Shown here: piece by piece, positions 54,638 through 63,325 of the stretch | Position numbering within the stretch: the stretch's first letter is position 1 | Layout of the letters: the number at the start of each line of letters is the position of its first letter | Assembly: GCF_023573145.1 (NCBI RefSeq) | Contig: NZ_CP097636.1 | Location: forward strand, 2,480,001-2,544,000 | DNA: 64,000 nt | Direction of reading: 5' to 3' | Origin: Aquincola tertiaricarbonis | GTDB taxonomy: Bacteria > Pseudomonadota > Gammaproteobacteria > Burkholderiales > Burkholderiaceae_C | Notes under the pieces: model-generated | What the model saw: the letters and a program-made list of their open reading frames with translations, nothing else | Databases searched by the model: none | Told to the model about the DNA's origin: nothing | Made by a program: the position numbers and the translations under genes

Positions 54638-55531
54638 ATGCGAGAACTTTCTTCGGCCGGCCAGCAGGCCGTGGCCGACATCGCGCAGCGCCACGGCTTC
54701 AGCGTGGACGCGGTGACCCACATGCTGCAGGCCGTGGTCAACGGCCATGGCGGCATGGCCCAGTTCAACCACCCCGAGTTCGCCGGCAGCGGCCAGTGGA
54801 TGCGCGGCGGCATGACCATGGTCTCGGACATGTTCAACAACCACCTCAAGGGCCGGGTGGACAGCCTGTGCGCCGAGCTGGCCGACCTGGTGAACCGCCA
54901 GCCCGGCCTGCTGCACGGCGGCAGCTTCCAGTCGCAAAGCCAGGGCGGTTACGGCCAGCAGCAGCAAAGCGGTGGCTACGGCCACCCCGGCGGCTTCTCC
55001 GGCCAATCCAGCCTGTTCGTGCCCACCGCCTCGGCCAACAGCCAGGGCGACTGGTGGCCCGACGACCTGCGCTGGCCCAACAGCACCGGCGCACAGAACA
55101 ATGTGCGCTATGCCTACTTCGCGCAGGCCCACCGGCTGGCCATCGACCTGGGCGGCCGCGTGACGGTGTACGACACCATGGACCACGACATCGGCGGCTT
55201 CGGCCAGCAGCAGTCGGGCAGCGGCAGCCTGAGCTTCAACAGCCAGTACGGCCTGGTGGACGTGGCCACGCTGCCGGTGGTGTGGAGCTCGGACGGCGGC
55301 GCCTCGCCCGCCCCCGGCCCCAGCTACGCGCCGCCGCCGGTGGAAGCCTCGAACGCGGCGGCGTACACCCCGGCCTATGCCGCGGCCTATGCCCCGGCCA
55401 CCCCGGCGCCCAGCCCCGAATCGACCGACGTCTTCGCCACGCTGGAACGCCTGGCCGACCTGCGCGCCAAGGGCATCGTCAGCGACGAGGAATTCGCGGC
55501 CAAGAAGGCGGAGCTGCTGAAGCGGTTGTGA
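54638..55531 (+). CDS. SHOCT domain-containing protein
   Basis: A 297-residue protein. The N-terminal part (about 1-75: MRELSSAGQQAVADIAQRHGFSVDAVTHMLQAVVNGHGGMAQFNHPEFAGSGQWMRGGMTMVSDMFNNHLKGRVDSLCAEL) is a conserved block of unknown function. A Gln/Gly/Ser-rich linker (about 90-125) follows, then a globular part with DWWPDDLRWPNSTGAQNNVRYAYF and a C-terminal SHOCT element (about 270-297: LERLADLRAKGIVSDEEFAAKKAELLKRL). ATG at 54638 was chosen over GTG at 54608 because AGG lies 6 bases before it. It likely shares a transcript with the ATPase gene. Role unknown; SHOCT often tethers proteins at the membrane. Confidence 0.85.
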   Translation: MRELSSAGQQAVADIAQRHGFSVDAVTHMLQAVVNGHGGMAQFNHPEFAGSGQWMRGGMTMVSDMFNNHLKGRVDSLCAELADLVNRQPGLLHGGSFQSQSQGGYGQQQQSGGYGHPGGFSGQSSLFVPTASANSQGDWWPDDLRWPNSTGAQNNVRYAYFAQAHRLAIDLGGRVTVYDTMDHDIGGFGQQQSGSGSLSFNSQYGLVDVATLPVVWSSDGGASPAPGPSYAPPPVEASNAAAYTPAYAAAYAPATPAPSPESTDVFATLERLADLRAKGIVSDEEFAAKKAELLKRL

Positions 55532-55541
55532 GCCGGCTGCT

Positions 55542-56639
55542 CTACGCCTGCGCCACCCCCATCGGCCCCTGCACGATCACCGTGCGGGTCGGGAAGGCGA
55601 ATTGCACGCGGATGGCGGCCAGCTCGCGCATCAGCGCCAGGTTGATGCGCTGCTGCTCGTCCATGTACACGTTGAAGCCCGGGTCCTGCACGATGTAGAC
55701 GACCTCGTAGTCCAGCGAACTCTCGCCGAAGGCCTTGAAGTGGGCGCGGTCGAACTTCAGGCGTTCGCTGTCCTGCACGATGCGCTGCACGATGCCGGGC
55801 ACCTGCGCCGCCTGCTCGGCGCTGGCGTCGTAGGTGATGCCGAAGCCAAAGACGATGCGCCGCGTCTGCAGCCGCTTGTAGTTGTTGATCGTTTGCTTGA
55901 GCAGCTCGGTGTTCGACATCACGATCTGCTCGCCCTGCAGGCTGCGGATGCGCGTGGTCTTCAGGCCGATGCGCTCCACCGTGCCGGCAGTGCTGCCGAT
56001 GACGATGAAATCGCCCACCTCGAAGGGCTTGTCCACCGCGATGGAGACCGAGGCGAACAGGTCGCCCAGGATGTTCTGCACCGCCAGCGCGATGGCGATG
56101 CCGCCCACGCCCAGGCTGGCGACGAACGCGGTGATGTTGACACCCAGGTTGGCCAGAATGGACAGCAGCACCACGGCCCACACCAGCGTGGTCAGGCCCC
56201 AGGCCATCAAGGTGCCGGCGGCGCTCACCTGCTGCGGATTGGCGCTGCCGGCGATATGGCGCTGGTGGTAGGCCGCCAGGCCGGCCTGCACCGCGCGGTT
56301 CATCCACAGGCCCATCTGCAGGGCCAGGGCCAGGAACCACAGGTGCTCGACCCGGCTGTGCCAGCGGTCGGGCAGGTCGACGGCCCCCAGGCCGATGAGC
56401 ATGGCGGCCAGCAGGATCAACCAGCGGTTGGTGCCCGCCAGCACACTGACCAGGAAGTCGTCGATGCGGGTGGTGGTTCGCTGCGCCAGGCGGCCGGCAC
56501 GGCTCACGGCCACACGCAGCAGCAGGGTCAGCAGCAGGTAGGCCACGCAGGCCACCAGCAGGCCCCACAGCCATTGGCTCAGCGGGAGGCCCAGCAGCAG
56601 GGTGCCGCGGAGGGTGTCGGCAAAGTAGCTCAAGTTCAT
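55542..56639 (-). CDS. MscS family mechanosensitive ion channel
   Basis: A 365-residue small-conductance mechanosensitive channel-type protein. Membrane helices at about 15-40, 65-85, 92-105, and 125-170 precede the pore helix VNITAFVASLGVGGIAIALAVQNILGDLFASVSIAVDKPFEVGDFI (about 170-215), with the alternating Gly/Ala of MscS TM3. The cytoplasmic vestibule (VERIGLKTTRIRSLQGEQIVMSNTELL, and a C-terminal alpha/beta domain) follows. ATG at 56639 (MNLSYFADTLRGTLLLGLPL) was chosen because nothing before it resembles the family. It relieves osmotic pressure by opening under membrane tension. It converges with the SHOCT gene, 10 bases between stops. Confidence 0.92.
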   Translation of the reverse strand: MNLSYFADTLRGTLLLGLPLSQWLWGLLVACVAYLLLTLLLRVAVSRAGRLAQRTTTRIDDFLVSVLAGTNRWLILLAAMLIGLGAVDLPDRWHSRVEHLWFLALALQMGLWMNRAVQAGLAAYHQRHIAGSANPQQVSAAGTLMAWGLTTLVWAVVLLSILANLGVNITAFVASLGVGGIAIALAVQNILGDLFASVSIAVDKPFEVGDFIVIGSTAGTVERIGLKTTRIRSLQGEQIVMSNTELLKQTINNYKRLQTRRIVFGFGITYDASAEQAAQVPGIVQRIVQDSERLKFDRAHFKAFGESSLDYEVVYIVQDPGFNVYMDEQQRINLALMRELAAIRVQFAFPTRTVIVQGPMGVAQA

Positions 56640-56739
56640 CGGTCGAAGGGCTTTCCATGCATCACTGCAAAGACTGCACGTGCCCGTGGCGCGTGCGGCG
56701 AAAGCCCAGCTTCGGCAAACGCTGTGCCGCCGGGGTGCG

Positions 56740-57942
56740 CTACTGCGCCACGCTGCGAAAACCGGTGAAGCCTTCGTCGCGTTCGGCCGCGGCGAAGCGG
56801 CGCGCCTTGGGGTGGGCCAGGCGGGCCGGCTCCAGCGCGGCCACGCCGCGCAGCACGCGCAGGCGGCCGTCGATGGCGCTGCGGCCGCCCGGCCAGGCGC
56901 GCGCATGGCCGGCCACCCACTCGCGTACGCCGCGCCAGGCCCAGCCGCGGCTGGCGCCCTGCATCGCCGCCAGCTCCCATTCCACCTCGGTGGGCAGGCG
57001 GCGGCCGGCCCAGCGGCACCAGGCGTCGGCCTCGTACCAGTTCACGTGCACCACCGGCTGCGCCGCCGGCGCCCGCTGCATCTGGCCGAAGCGGCGCAGC
57101 AGCACACCGTGCCGCAGCTGCTCCACGTCACGCGGGCTGCGGCGGCCTTCGCGCTGCACCCAGGCCCAGCCTTCGGCGTGCCACCAGCGCGGCTCGTCGT
57201 AGCCGCCGTCTTCCACGAATTCGGCGTACTGCGCCCAGCTCACCGGCTGGGCATCGATCTCGAACTCCGGCACCGGCTCTTCATGCGCCCACTGCTCGGA
57301 CGACGGCACGTAGCCGCCGGGCTGCGAACCCAGCGCAAAGCGCTGCGCGCCGAACAGCAGCGGCGGGCGCAGCGGCAGCACCGGCGCCGCGCTGGCCAGG
57401 TCGGCCGCGCCCGGCAGGCCCAGGGCCTGCGCCAGCGCCGCGAAACGCTCGACCAGCGCGTCCTCGTACAACAGCGCATCACGAAACCAGTGCAGGTCGT
57501 CGTCGTCCTCGCCGGCCAGCAGGTCCACGGTCACTTCCAGCGTGTCGGCCAGGTAGCTGCGCGTGGTGCCGAAGTCGGGCAGCGCCATGTGCCAGCGGGC
57601 GGCCCCGCCCACGGCCTCGGGGTTCCACCAGCCGTCGGCGCCGGGGTCGATGCTGGCCAGCGGCGCGCGCTGGCGGTCCGACTGCTCGCCGCGGGCGCGC
57701 TGCAGGTTGCGGGCGATCCAGCGCTCCTGGTACCAGGCGGCATGGCCCGCCAGCCAACGGGCCGGGGCCAGCACCGCGGCATCGGCAGCGGGCAGGCGGC
57801 GTTCCTCGGGCTGCCCTTCGAACAGCGCCAGCCAGCGCAGCGTGCGGTTGCGCGCATCGATCAAGGCCAGCGACAGCACGTCGGCATCGGCCACACGCAT
57901 GCGGCGCGGGTCGGCAAGCAGGGCATCGACGGCGGTACTCAT
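56740..57942 (-). CDS. EgtB/SenA-like SUMF protein with altered iron ligands
   Basis: A 400-residue protein of the EgtB/SenA family, nonheme-iron enzymes that insert sulfur or selenium into trimethylhistidine (ergothioneine or selenoneine synthesis). The N-terminal DinB-like domain has the first family histidine in [12 protein letters not shown] (about 74-85). The second motif, normally H-E-D-M-H or H-H-E-x-x-H, reads [13 protein letters not shown] (about 159-171), so both metal-binding histidines appear to be Tyr and Leu. The SUMF/FGE-sulfatase domain follows (about 200-400: [56 protein letters not shown] and [12 protein letters not shown]). No SenB, SenC or EgtD gene is adjacent. Activity is doubtful unless the metal site is different. 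Confidence 0.82.
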   Translation of the reverse strand: MSTAVDALLADPRRMRVADADVLSLALIDARNRTLRWLALFEGQPEERRLPAADAAVLAPARWLAGHAAWYQERWIARNLQRARGEQSDRQRAPLASIDPGADGWWNPEAVGGAARWHMALPDFGTTRSYLADTLEVTVDLLAGEDDDDLHWFRDALLYEDALVERFAALAQALGLPGAADLASAAPVLPLRPPLLFGAQRFALGSQPGGYVPSSEQWAHEEPVPEFEIDAQPVSWAQYAEFVEDGGYDEPRWWHAEGWAWVQREGRRSPRDVEQLRHGVLLRRFGQMQRAPAAQPVVHVNWYEADAWCRWAGRRLPTEVEWELAAMQGASRGWAWRGVREWVAGHARAWPGGRSAIDGRLRVLRGVAALEPARLAHPKARRFAAAERDEGFTGFRSVAQ

Positions 57943-58060
57943 CGATGCGGATGGACAGCAGCAGGCATGCCATGGATTATCCCGATGCGGGGTTGTCGCG
58001 GCTGAGACAAATCCGAATCGAACGACCGTGCTAAAACGACCGATTCGCAGGAGACAACCG

Positions 58061-59242
58061 ATGGACCTCAACTTCACCGCGGAAGAAGAAGCCTTTCGCC
58101 AAGAGATCCGGCAATGGGTGCATGAACACCTGCCGCAGGACATCAGCCACAAGGTGCACAACGCGCTGCGCCTGTCCAAGGACGATCTGCAGCGCTGGGC
58201 CAAGATCCTGGGCAAGCAGGGCTGGCACGGCTGGGCCTGGCCCAAGCAGTTCGGCGGCCCGGGCTGGAATGCCATCCAGCGCCACCTGTTCGAGGAAGAA
58301 ACCGCGCTGGCCGGCGCACCCCGCGTGGTGCCCTTCGGCCCGGTGATGGTGGCACCGGTGATCATGGCCTTCGGCACGCCTGAGCAGCAGGCCAAGCACC
58401 TGCCCGGCATCATGAGCGGCGAGGTGTGGTGGAGCCAGGGCTACAGCGAACCGGGATCGGGCTCGGACCTGGCCTCGGTCAAGACCCGCGCGGTGCGCCA
58501 GGGCGACAAGTACATCGTCAACGGCCAGAAGACCTGGACAACGCTGGGCCAGTACGGCGACTGGATCTTCTGCCTGGTGCGCACCAGCACGGAAGGCAAG
58601 CCGCAGACCGGCATCAGCTTCCTGCTGATCGACATGAAGAGCCCCGGCATCACCGTGCGGCCCATCATCACGCTGGACGGCGAGCACGAGGTCAACGAGG
58701 TGTTCTTCGACAACGTCGAGGTGCCGGCCGAGAACCTGGTGGGCGAAGAGAACAAGGGCTGGACCTACGCCAAGTACCTGCTGGCGCATGAGCGCACCAA
58801 CATCGCCGACGTCAACCGCGCCAAGCGCGAGCTGGAACGGCTCAAGCGCATCGCCAAGGCCGAAGGTGTGTACGAAGACGCCCGCTTACGCGACCAGATC
58901 GCGCTGCTGGAAGTGGACATCGTGGCGCTGGAGATGATGGTGCTGCGGGTGCTGAGCGCCGAGACCAGCGGCAAGAACAGCCTGGACGTGGCGGGCCTGC
59001 TGAAGATCCGCGGCAGCGAGATCCAGCAGCGCTACACCGAGCTGATGATGCTGGCCGCCGGCCCTTACGCCCGCCCCTACGTGCATGAGGCGATGGAAGC
59101 CGGCTGGCAGGGCGACCACGTGGGCGCGGCCTACCTGGCGCCGCTGGCCGGCACCTACTTCAACATGCGCAAGACCACCATCTACGGTGGCTCGAACGAA
59201 GTGCAACGCAACATCGTCGCGCAGACCGTGCTGGGGAGCTGA
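58061..59242 (+). CDS. Acyl-CoA dehydrogenase, first of a pair
   Basis: A 393-residue FAD-dependent acyl-CoA dehydrogenase. Family features: [42 protein letters not shown] (FAD loop, about 127-148), [20 protein letters not shown] (about 152-171), [16 protein letters not shown], and the C-terminal [22 protein letters not shown]. The usual catalytic Glu position of MCAD-type enzymes (YEGT) is Gly here (YGGS), so the base is probably the Glu of AHERTNI or lies in the partner. ATG at 58061 has AGGAG 9 bases upstream. A second dehydrogenase gene starts 1 base after the stop; the two likely form a heterotetramer like other bacterial FadE pairs for branched or steroid-like acyl-CoA. Confidence 0.93.
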   Translation: MDLNFTAEEEAFRQEIRQWVHEHLPQDISHKVHNALRLSKDDLQRWAKILGKQGWHGWAWPKQFGGPGWNAIQRHLFEEETALAGAPRVVPFGPVMVAPVIMAFGTPEQQAKHLPGIMSGEVWWSQGYSEPGSGSDLASVKTRAVRQGDKYIVNGQKTWTTLGQYGDWIFCLVRTSTEGKPQTGISFLLIDMKSPGITVRPIITLDGEHEVNEVFFDNVEVPAENLVGEENKGWTYAKYLLAHERTNIADVNRAKRELERLKRIAKAEGVYEDARLRDQIALLEVDIVALEMMVLRVLSAETSGKNSLDVAGLLKIRGSEIQQRYTELMMLAAGPYARPYVHEAMEAGWQGDHVGAAYLAPLAGTYFNMRKTTIYGGSNEVQRNIVAQTVLGS

Positions 59243-59243
59243 C

Positions 59244-60353
59244 ATGAACTTCGATTTCTCGGAAGACCAGGTCTCGCTGCGCGACGCGGTGCAGCGCTGG
59301 GCGGAAAAAGGCTTTTCGTTCGACCGCCGCCATGCGCTGGCCAAGGCTGGCGGCGCCACCCGCGAGGTCTATGCCGAACTGGCCGAGCTGGGCCTGGCCG
59401 GCCTGGCCGTGCCCGAACAGCACGGCGGCATGAACTTCGGCCCGGTGGAAGCGATGGTGGTGATGGAAGAGCTGGGCCGCGGCCTGGTGAACGCCCCCTT
59501 CGCCGAAGCAGCGCTGGTGGCCCCGGCGCTGCTGGCCGGCGCGCCCGAGGCGGTGCAGGCCGCCTGGCTGCCGCGCATGGCCGAAGGCTCGGCCCTGGTG
59601 GTGCCCGCGCTGCAGGAGCGCCGCGGCCGCTACAAGCTGGAAGCCACCGACACCACCGCCACTGCGGCGGGCGATGGCTTCACCCTCACCGGCAGCAAGA
59701 GCGTGGTGCCGGCCGGCGACGAGGCCGATGCCTTCATCGTCAGCGCCCGCCATGGCAGCGGCACCGGCCTCTTCCTGGTGGAAAAGGCCGCCGCCCAGGT
59801 GCGCGGCTACCCGACGCAGGATGGCGCCCGTGCGGCCGAAGTGAGCTTCAACAACGCCCCGGCGCTGCTGGTGGCGCAGGACGGCCTGCCGGTGCTGTCG
59901 CACGCCAGCGACGTGGGCATTGCCGCAGTGTGTGCCGAGGCCGTGGGCCTGATGGACCGGCTGCTGGCCATCACCGTGGAGTACATGAACCAGCGCAAGC
60001 AGTTCGGCGTCACCATCGCCAGCTTCCAGGCGCTGCGCCACCGCGTGGCCGACGTGAAGATGCAGGTGGAGCTGGGCCGCTCGATGAGCTACTTCGCCAC
60101 GTTGAAGCTCGGCGAGCCGCAGGAGCAGCGCCGCCGCGCGCTGTCGCAGGCCAAGGTGCAGCTGGGCCACAGCATGCGCTATGTGGGCCAGCAATGCGTG
60201 CAGCTGCACGGCGGCATCGGCGTCACCGACGAGTACGTGGCCAGCCACTACTTCAAGCGGCTGACCATGCTGGAGATGGCCTGGGGCGACACGCTGCACC
60301 ACCTGGGCGAAGTGTCCAGCCGCATGCAGGACACGGCAGGCGTGTTCGCCTGA
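59244..60353 (+). CDS. Acyl-CoA dehydrogenase, second of a pair
   Basis: A 369-residue acyl-CoA dehydrogenase-type protein. MNFDFSEDQVSLRDAVQRWAEKGFSF begins the N-terminal domain; the middle has LGLAGLAVPEQHGGMNFGPVEAMVVMEELGRGLVNAPF, and the C-terminal domain YMNQRKQFGVTIASFQALRHRVADVKMQVELGRSMSYFA and QQCVQLHGGIGVTDEYVASHYFKRL. Sequence around the FAD loop (SKSVVPAGDEADAFIV) is degenerate compared with the partner, so this is likely the non-catalytic or half-site subunit. The two genes are 1 base apart and should form a complex. Substrate not determined. Confidence 0.9.
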   Translation: MNFDFSEDQVSLRDAVQRWAEKGFSFDRRHALAKAGGATREVYAELAELGLAGLAVPEQHGGMNFGPVEAMVVMEELGRGLVNAPFAEAALVAPALLAGAPEAVQAAWLPRMAEGSALVVPALQERRGRYKLEATDTTATAAGDGFTLTGSKSVVPAGDEADAFIVSARHGSGTGLFLVEKAAAQVRGYPTQDGARAAEVSFNNAPALLVAQDGLPVLSHASDVGIAAVCAEAVGLMDRLLAITVEYMNQRKQFGVTIASFQALRHRVADVKMQVELGRSMSYFATLKLGEPQEQRRRALSQAKVQLGHSMRYVGQQCVQLHGGIGVTDEYVASHYFKRLTMLEMAWGDTLHHLGEVSSRMQDTAGVFA

Positions 60354-60362
60354 AGCGAAGGC

Positions 60363-60386
60363 CCGCGCCGCGGGTTCACGGCGCGG
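60363..60386 (+). terminator. Hairpin after acyl-CoA dehydrogenase operon
   Basis: CCGCGCCG (60363-60370) pairs with CGGCGCGG (60379-60386) around an 8-base loop, beginning 9 bases after the dehydrogenase stop, and is followed by TCATCTTGTCT. The downstream T-richness is weak; termination is plausible. Confidence 0.55.
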
Positions 60387-60407
60387 TCATCTTGTCTAGG
60401 CAAGCTC

Positions 60408-60430
60408 AGGCGCCCCCGCGTGGGGCGCCT
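60408..60430 (+). other. Perfect hairpin in leader of GDPD gene
   Basis: AGGCGCCCC (60408-60416) pairs exactly with GGGGCGCCT (60422-60430) around the loop CGCGT. It lies 28 bases before the start codon of the glycerophosphodiesterase gene and 22 bases after the preceding hairpin. It could be a second terminator stem or a leader structure; no U-tract follows. Confidence 0.5.
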
Positions 60431-60458
60431 CACCTACAAGATTGCCAGGAGTACCGCC

Positions 60459-61577
60459 ATGAACCCGTTCCGCCTCGCCCGCCTCAGCGCCATGACTGCC
60501 CTGGTGCTGGGCACCTGGGTCGCCGCCCTGCCGGCCGCCCATGCTGCCGACCCCATCGTCATTGCCCACCGCGGTGCCAGCGGCTACCTGCCCGAGCACA
60601 CGCTGGCCGCCTATGAGCTGGCCATCCGCATGGGCGCCGACTACATCGAACCCGACCTGCAGCTGACCAAGGACGGTCAGCTGGTGGCGCTGCACGACGA
60701 CACGCTGAACCGCACCACCAACGCCGCCTCGCTGTTCGCGCCGCGCAACGGCGGCTACAAGGTGGCCGACTTCACGCTGGCCGAGATCAAGACGCTGACC
60801 GTGGTGCCCCCGGCCGGCGGCACCGCGCAGAACAGCTACCCCGGCTTCACGCCCGCCAACACCCGCCTGGAGGTGCCCACCTTCCAGGAAGTGATCGCAC
60901 TGGCCCGGCAGCAAAGCGCCCTCACCGGCCGCACCGTCGGCATCTACCCCGAGGCCAAGCAGGCCGACCCGCTGATGGAGGACCGCATCCTCTCCACCCT
61001 GGCCGCCAACGGCTACAGCCGCGCCGCCGACAAGGTGTACATCCAGTCCTTCAGCGACGGCACGCTGCGCAGCCTCGACGCCAAGCAGCAGGCCCAGGGC
61101 ACCGACATGAAGCTGGTGCTGCTGGGCGCCGCCATCACGCCGGCCGATGGCGTCGGCCGCGTGGCGGTGTTCGGTGCCACCGGCACCACGCTGCTGTCGC
61201 TGAGCGAGGTGGCCAGCTTCGCCGACGGCATCGGCCTGGTGATCAACTATGCCGCCGCGCCGCTGAGCAAGGCCTTCATCGACCAGGCGCATGCCGCCGG
61301 CCTGGAAGTGCACGGCTGGACCTTCGCCCAGTCCGACAAGGCCCTGGCCGCCGCCGAATACCAGCGTTACCTGGAGATGGGCATGGACGGCGTGTTCAGC
61401 AACTACCCCGACCTGGCCGTGGCCGGCGTGCAGGCCTTCACGGCCGCGGTGCCCGAGCCGCAGACCTATGCGCTGATGGCGCTGGGCCTGGCCGGCATCG
61501 GCCTGGTGGCGCGCCGCCGCCGCGCCGCTACAGTGGGCGCATGCCCGTCGCAGTGCCCCGCTTTCCAGGCCACCTGA
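60459..61577 (+). CDS. Glycerophosphodiester phosphodiesterase with PEP-CTERM signal
   Basis: A 372-residue exported GDPD. Signal peptide about 1-30 (LSAMTALVLGTWVAALPAAHAAD). The catalytic TIM-barrel has the active-site motifs IVIAHRGASGYLPEHTLAAYELAI (His38), ADYIEPDLQLTKDGQLVALHDDTLNRTT, and VHGWTF near the end. It hydrolyses glycerophosphodiesters to glycerol 3-phosphate and alcohol. The C-terminus has the PEP-CTERM sorting signal VPEPQTYALMALGLAGIGLVARRRR (about 331-355), so it should be processed by an exosortase/archaeosortase and attached to the outside of the cell. A 17-residue tail follows the arginines, overlapping the next gene's start by 37 bases, longer than usual for a PEP-CTERM protein. 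Confidence 0.9.
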   Translation: MNPFRLARLSAMTALVLGTWVAALPAAHAADPIVIAHRGASGYLPEHTLAAYELAIRMGADYIEPDLQLTKDGQLVALHDDTLNRTTNAASLFAPRNGGYKVADFTLAEIKTLTVVPPAGGTAQNSYPGFTPANTRLEVPTFQEVIALARQQSALTGRTVGIYPEAKQADPLMEDRILSTLAANGYSRAADKVYIQSFSDGTLRSLDAKQQAQGTDMKLVLLGAAITPADGVGRVAVFGATGTTLLSLSEVASFADGIGLVINYAAAPLSKAFIDQAHAAGLEVHGWTFAQSDKALAAAEYQRYLEMGMDGVFSNYPDLAVAGVQAFTAAVPEPQTYALMALGLAGIGLVARRRRAATVGACPSQCPAFQAT

Positions 61578-62533
61578 CCGACGTGGCCGGCCTGCGGGTC
61601 GGCCACCACACGCTGGCCGGCCACCACACCGGTTGCAGCGTGGTGCTGTGCCCGCCCGGCGGCGCGGTGGCCGGCGCCGACGTGCGCGGCGCCGCGCCCG
61701 GCACCCGAGAGACCGACCTGCTGCACGCCGACCACCTGGTGGACCGGGTGCATGCACTGCTGCTCAGCGGCGGCAGCGCCTTCGGGCTGGACGCCGCCGG
61801 CGGCGTGATGCGCTGGCTGGAAGCCCAGGGCCAGGGACTGGCGGTGGGCCCGGCGCGGGTGCCCATCGTGCCGGCGGCGGTGCTGTTCGACCTGTGGCTG
61901 GCCCGTGGCCCCCGGCCCGACGCTGCGGCCGGCTGGGCCGCCTGCGAAGCCGCGGCCAGCGACCCCGAGGCCGAAGGCAACGTCGGTGCCGGCACCGGCG
62001 CCACCGTGGGCAAGCTGTTCGGCCTGCCCCGCGCGATGAAGGGCGGCATCGGCAGTGCCTCGCTGCGCGCCCACGGCGTGACGGTGGCGGCCATGTTGGC
62101 CGTCAATGCCATCGGCGACGTGATCGACCCGGCCACGGGGCTGCCGCTGGCCGGCGCCCGCACCGAAGACGGCCTGCGGCTGCAGCACAGCGCCCGCAGC
62201 ATCGTGCAGGGCCTGCCGGTGGTGGTGCCTGCCACCGGCAGTGCCACCACCCTGGGCGTGGTGGCCACCGACGCGGTGCTGACCAAGCCGCAGGCCAACC
62301 GCCTGGCCACGGTGGCGCAGGACGGCCTGGCCCGCAGCATCAACCCGGTGCACACGATGAGCGACGGCGACACCCTCTTCGCGCTGGCCACCGGCGGCGC
62401 CGGCCACACGCCGCCGATGACGGTGCTGGGCACCCTGGCCGCCGAGGTGGTGGCCCGTGCGGTGCTGAACGCGGTGCGCGCCGCCACCGGGCTGCCCGGG
62501 CTGCCCGCCGCGGTCGATCTGCCACCCGGCTGA
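61541..62533 (+). CDS. P1 family peptidase (DmpA/BapA-like)
   Basis: A 330-residue Ntn-hydrolase-type protein of the DmpA family (peptidase P1, beta-peptidyl aminopeptidases). Family stretches: [110 protein letters not shown] and VHTMSDGDTLFALATG. The protein would be cleaved autocatalytically to expose an N-terminal nucleophile; the exact site (probably near the GTGATVG or GGIGSAS region) was not determined. No signal peptide. The start at 61541 overlaps the GDPD stop by 37 bases in another frame. Substrate unknown. Confidence 0.88.
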   Translation: MPVAVPRFPGHLTDVAGLRVGHHTLAGHHTGCSVVLCPPGGAVAGADVRGAAPGTRETDLLHADHLVDRVHALLLSGGSAFGLDAAGGVMRWLEAQGQGLAVGPARVPIVPAAVLFDLWLARGPRPDAAAGWAACEAAASDPEAEGNVGAGTGATVGKLFGLPRAMKGGIGSASLRAHGVTVAAMLAVNAIGDVIDPATGLPLAGARTEDGLRLQHSARSIVQGLPVVVPATGSATTLGVVATDAVLTKPQANRLATVAQDGLARSINPVHTMSDGDTLFALATGGAGHTPPMTVLGTLAAEVVARAVLNAVRAATGLPGLPAAVDLPPG

Positions 62534-62610
62534 GCATGCGCGGCGCGCCCCTGGCTACACTGCCGGCCCTCATGCAAGATGGCCTGCGCGGCAGGCCCCA
62601 AGGAGACGCT

Positions 62611-63318
62611 GTGCGCTTGGCTCAGGTGTTGTTCACGCAAGGCTTCGGCACCCGGCGGGTGTGCGCGGGCCTGATCGGCCAGGGTCTGGTGTCCATCGGC
62701 GGCCAGGTGGCGGACGACCCCGACCAGGAGGTGGCGACCGACGGCCTGCGCTTTTCGGTGCAGGGCCGTGAATGGCTGTACCAGGCCAGCGCGCTGGTGC
62801 TGCTGCACAAGCCGGCGGGTTATGAGTGCTCGCAAAAGCCCAAGCACCATCCCAGCGTGCTGATGCTGCTGCCGGCACCGCTGCGCACCCGCGGCCTGCA
62901 GCCGGTGGGCCGGCTGGACGAAGACACCACCGGCCTCTTGCTGCTCACCGACGACGGCACGCTGATCCACAAGCTCACCTCGCCCAAGCACCATGTGCCC
63001 AAGGTGTATGAGGTGACGGCCAAGCATCCGGTGGACGACACCCAGGTGCAGCGCCTGCGCGACGGCGTGGTGCTGGACGACGACCCGCAGCCGGTGCGTG
63101 CCGCCGACTGCCAGGCCACCGGCAGCCACACGTTGCGGCTGACGCTGACCGAAGGCAAGTACCACCAGGTCAAGCGCATGCTGGCTGCGGTGGGCAACCG
63201 CTGCGAAGGCCTGCACCGCAGCGCCATCGGCGGGCTGAAGCTGGAAGGCGGCCCCGAGCGCGGCCACTGGCGCTGGGTGACGGACGAGGAACGCGCGGCC
63301 CTGCTGGCGCCGCGATAA
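62611..63318 (+). CDS. Pseudouridine synthase, RsuA type
   Basis: A 235-residue RsuA/RluB-family pseudouridine synthase. The S4 RNA-binding domain (about 3-50: LAQVLFTQGFGTRRVCAGLIGQGLVSIGGQ) precedes the catalytic domain; the active-site aspartate lies in GLQPVGRLDEDTTGLLLLTDDG (about 95-116), and KVYEVTAKHPV and LTEGKYHQVKRMLAAVGNRCEGLHRSAIGGLKL follow. It most likely modifies U516 of 16S rRNA. The start is GTG at 62611, because AAGGAG lies just before it; an upstream in-frame ATG at 62572 lacks such a site. It is followed 7 bases later by ribF. Confidence 0.9.
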   Translation: MRLAQVLFTQGFGTRRVCAGLIGQGLVSIGGQVADDPDQEVATDGLRFSVQGREWLYQASALVLLHKPAGYECSQKPKHHPSVLMLLPAPLRTRGLQPVGRLDEDTTGLLLLTDDGTLIHKLTSPKHHVPKVYEVTAKHPVDDTQVQRLRDGVVLDDDPQPVRAADCQATGSHTLRLTLTEGKYHQVKRMLAAVGNRCEGLHRSAIGGLKLEGGPERGHWRWVTDEERAALLAPR

Positions 63319-63325
63319 TCCGGCC

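Noticed and set aside
51956..55186. Long minus-strand frame opposite the PilB-like gene
   Set aside because: Shadow of the ATPase gene; no domains, and it would overlap two supported genes entirely.
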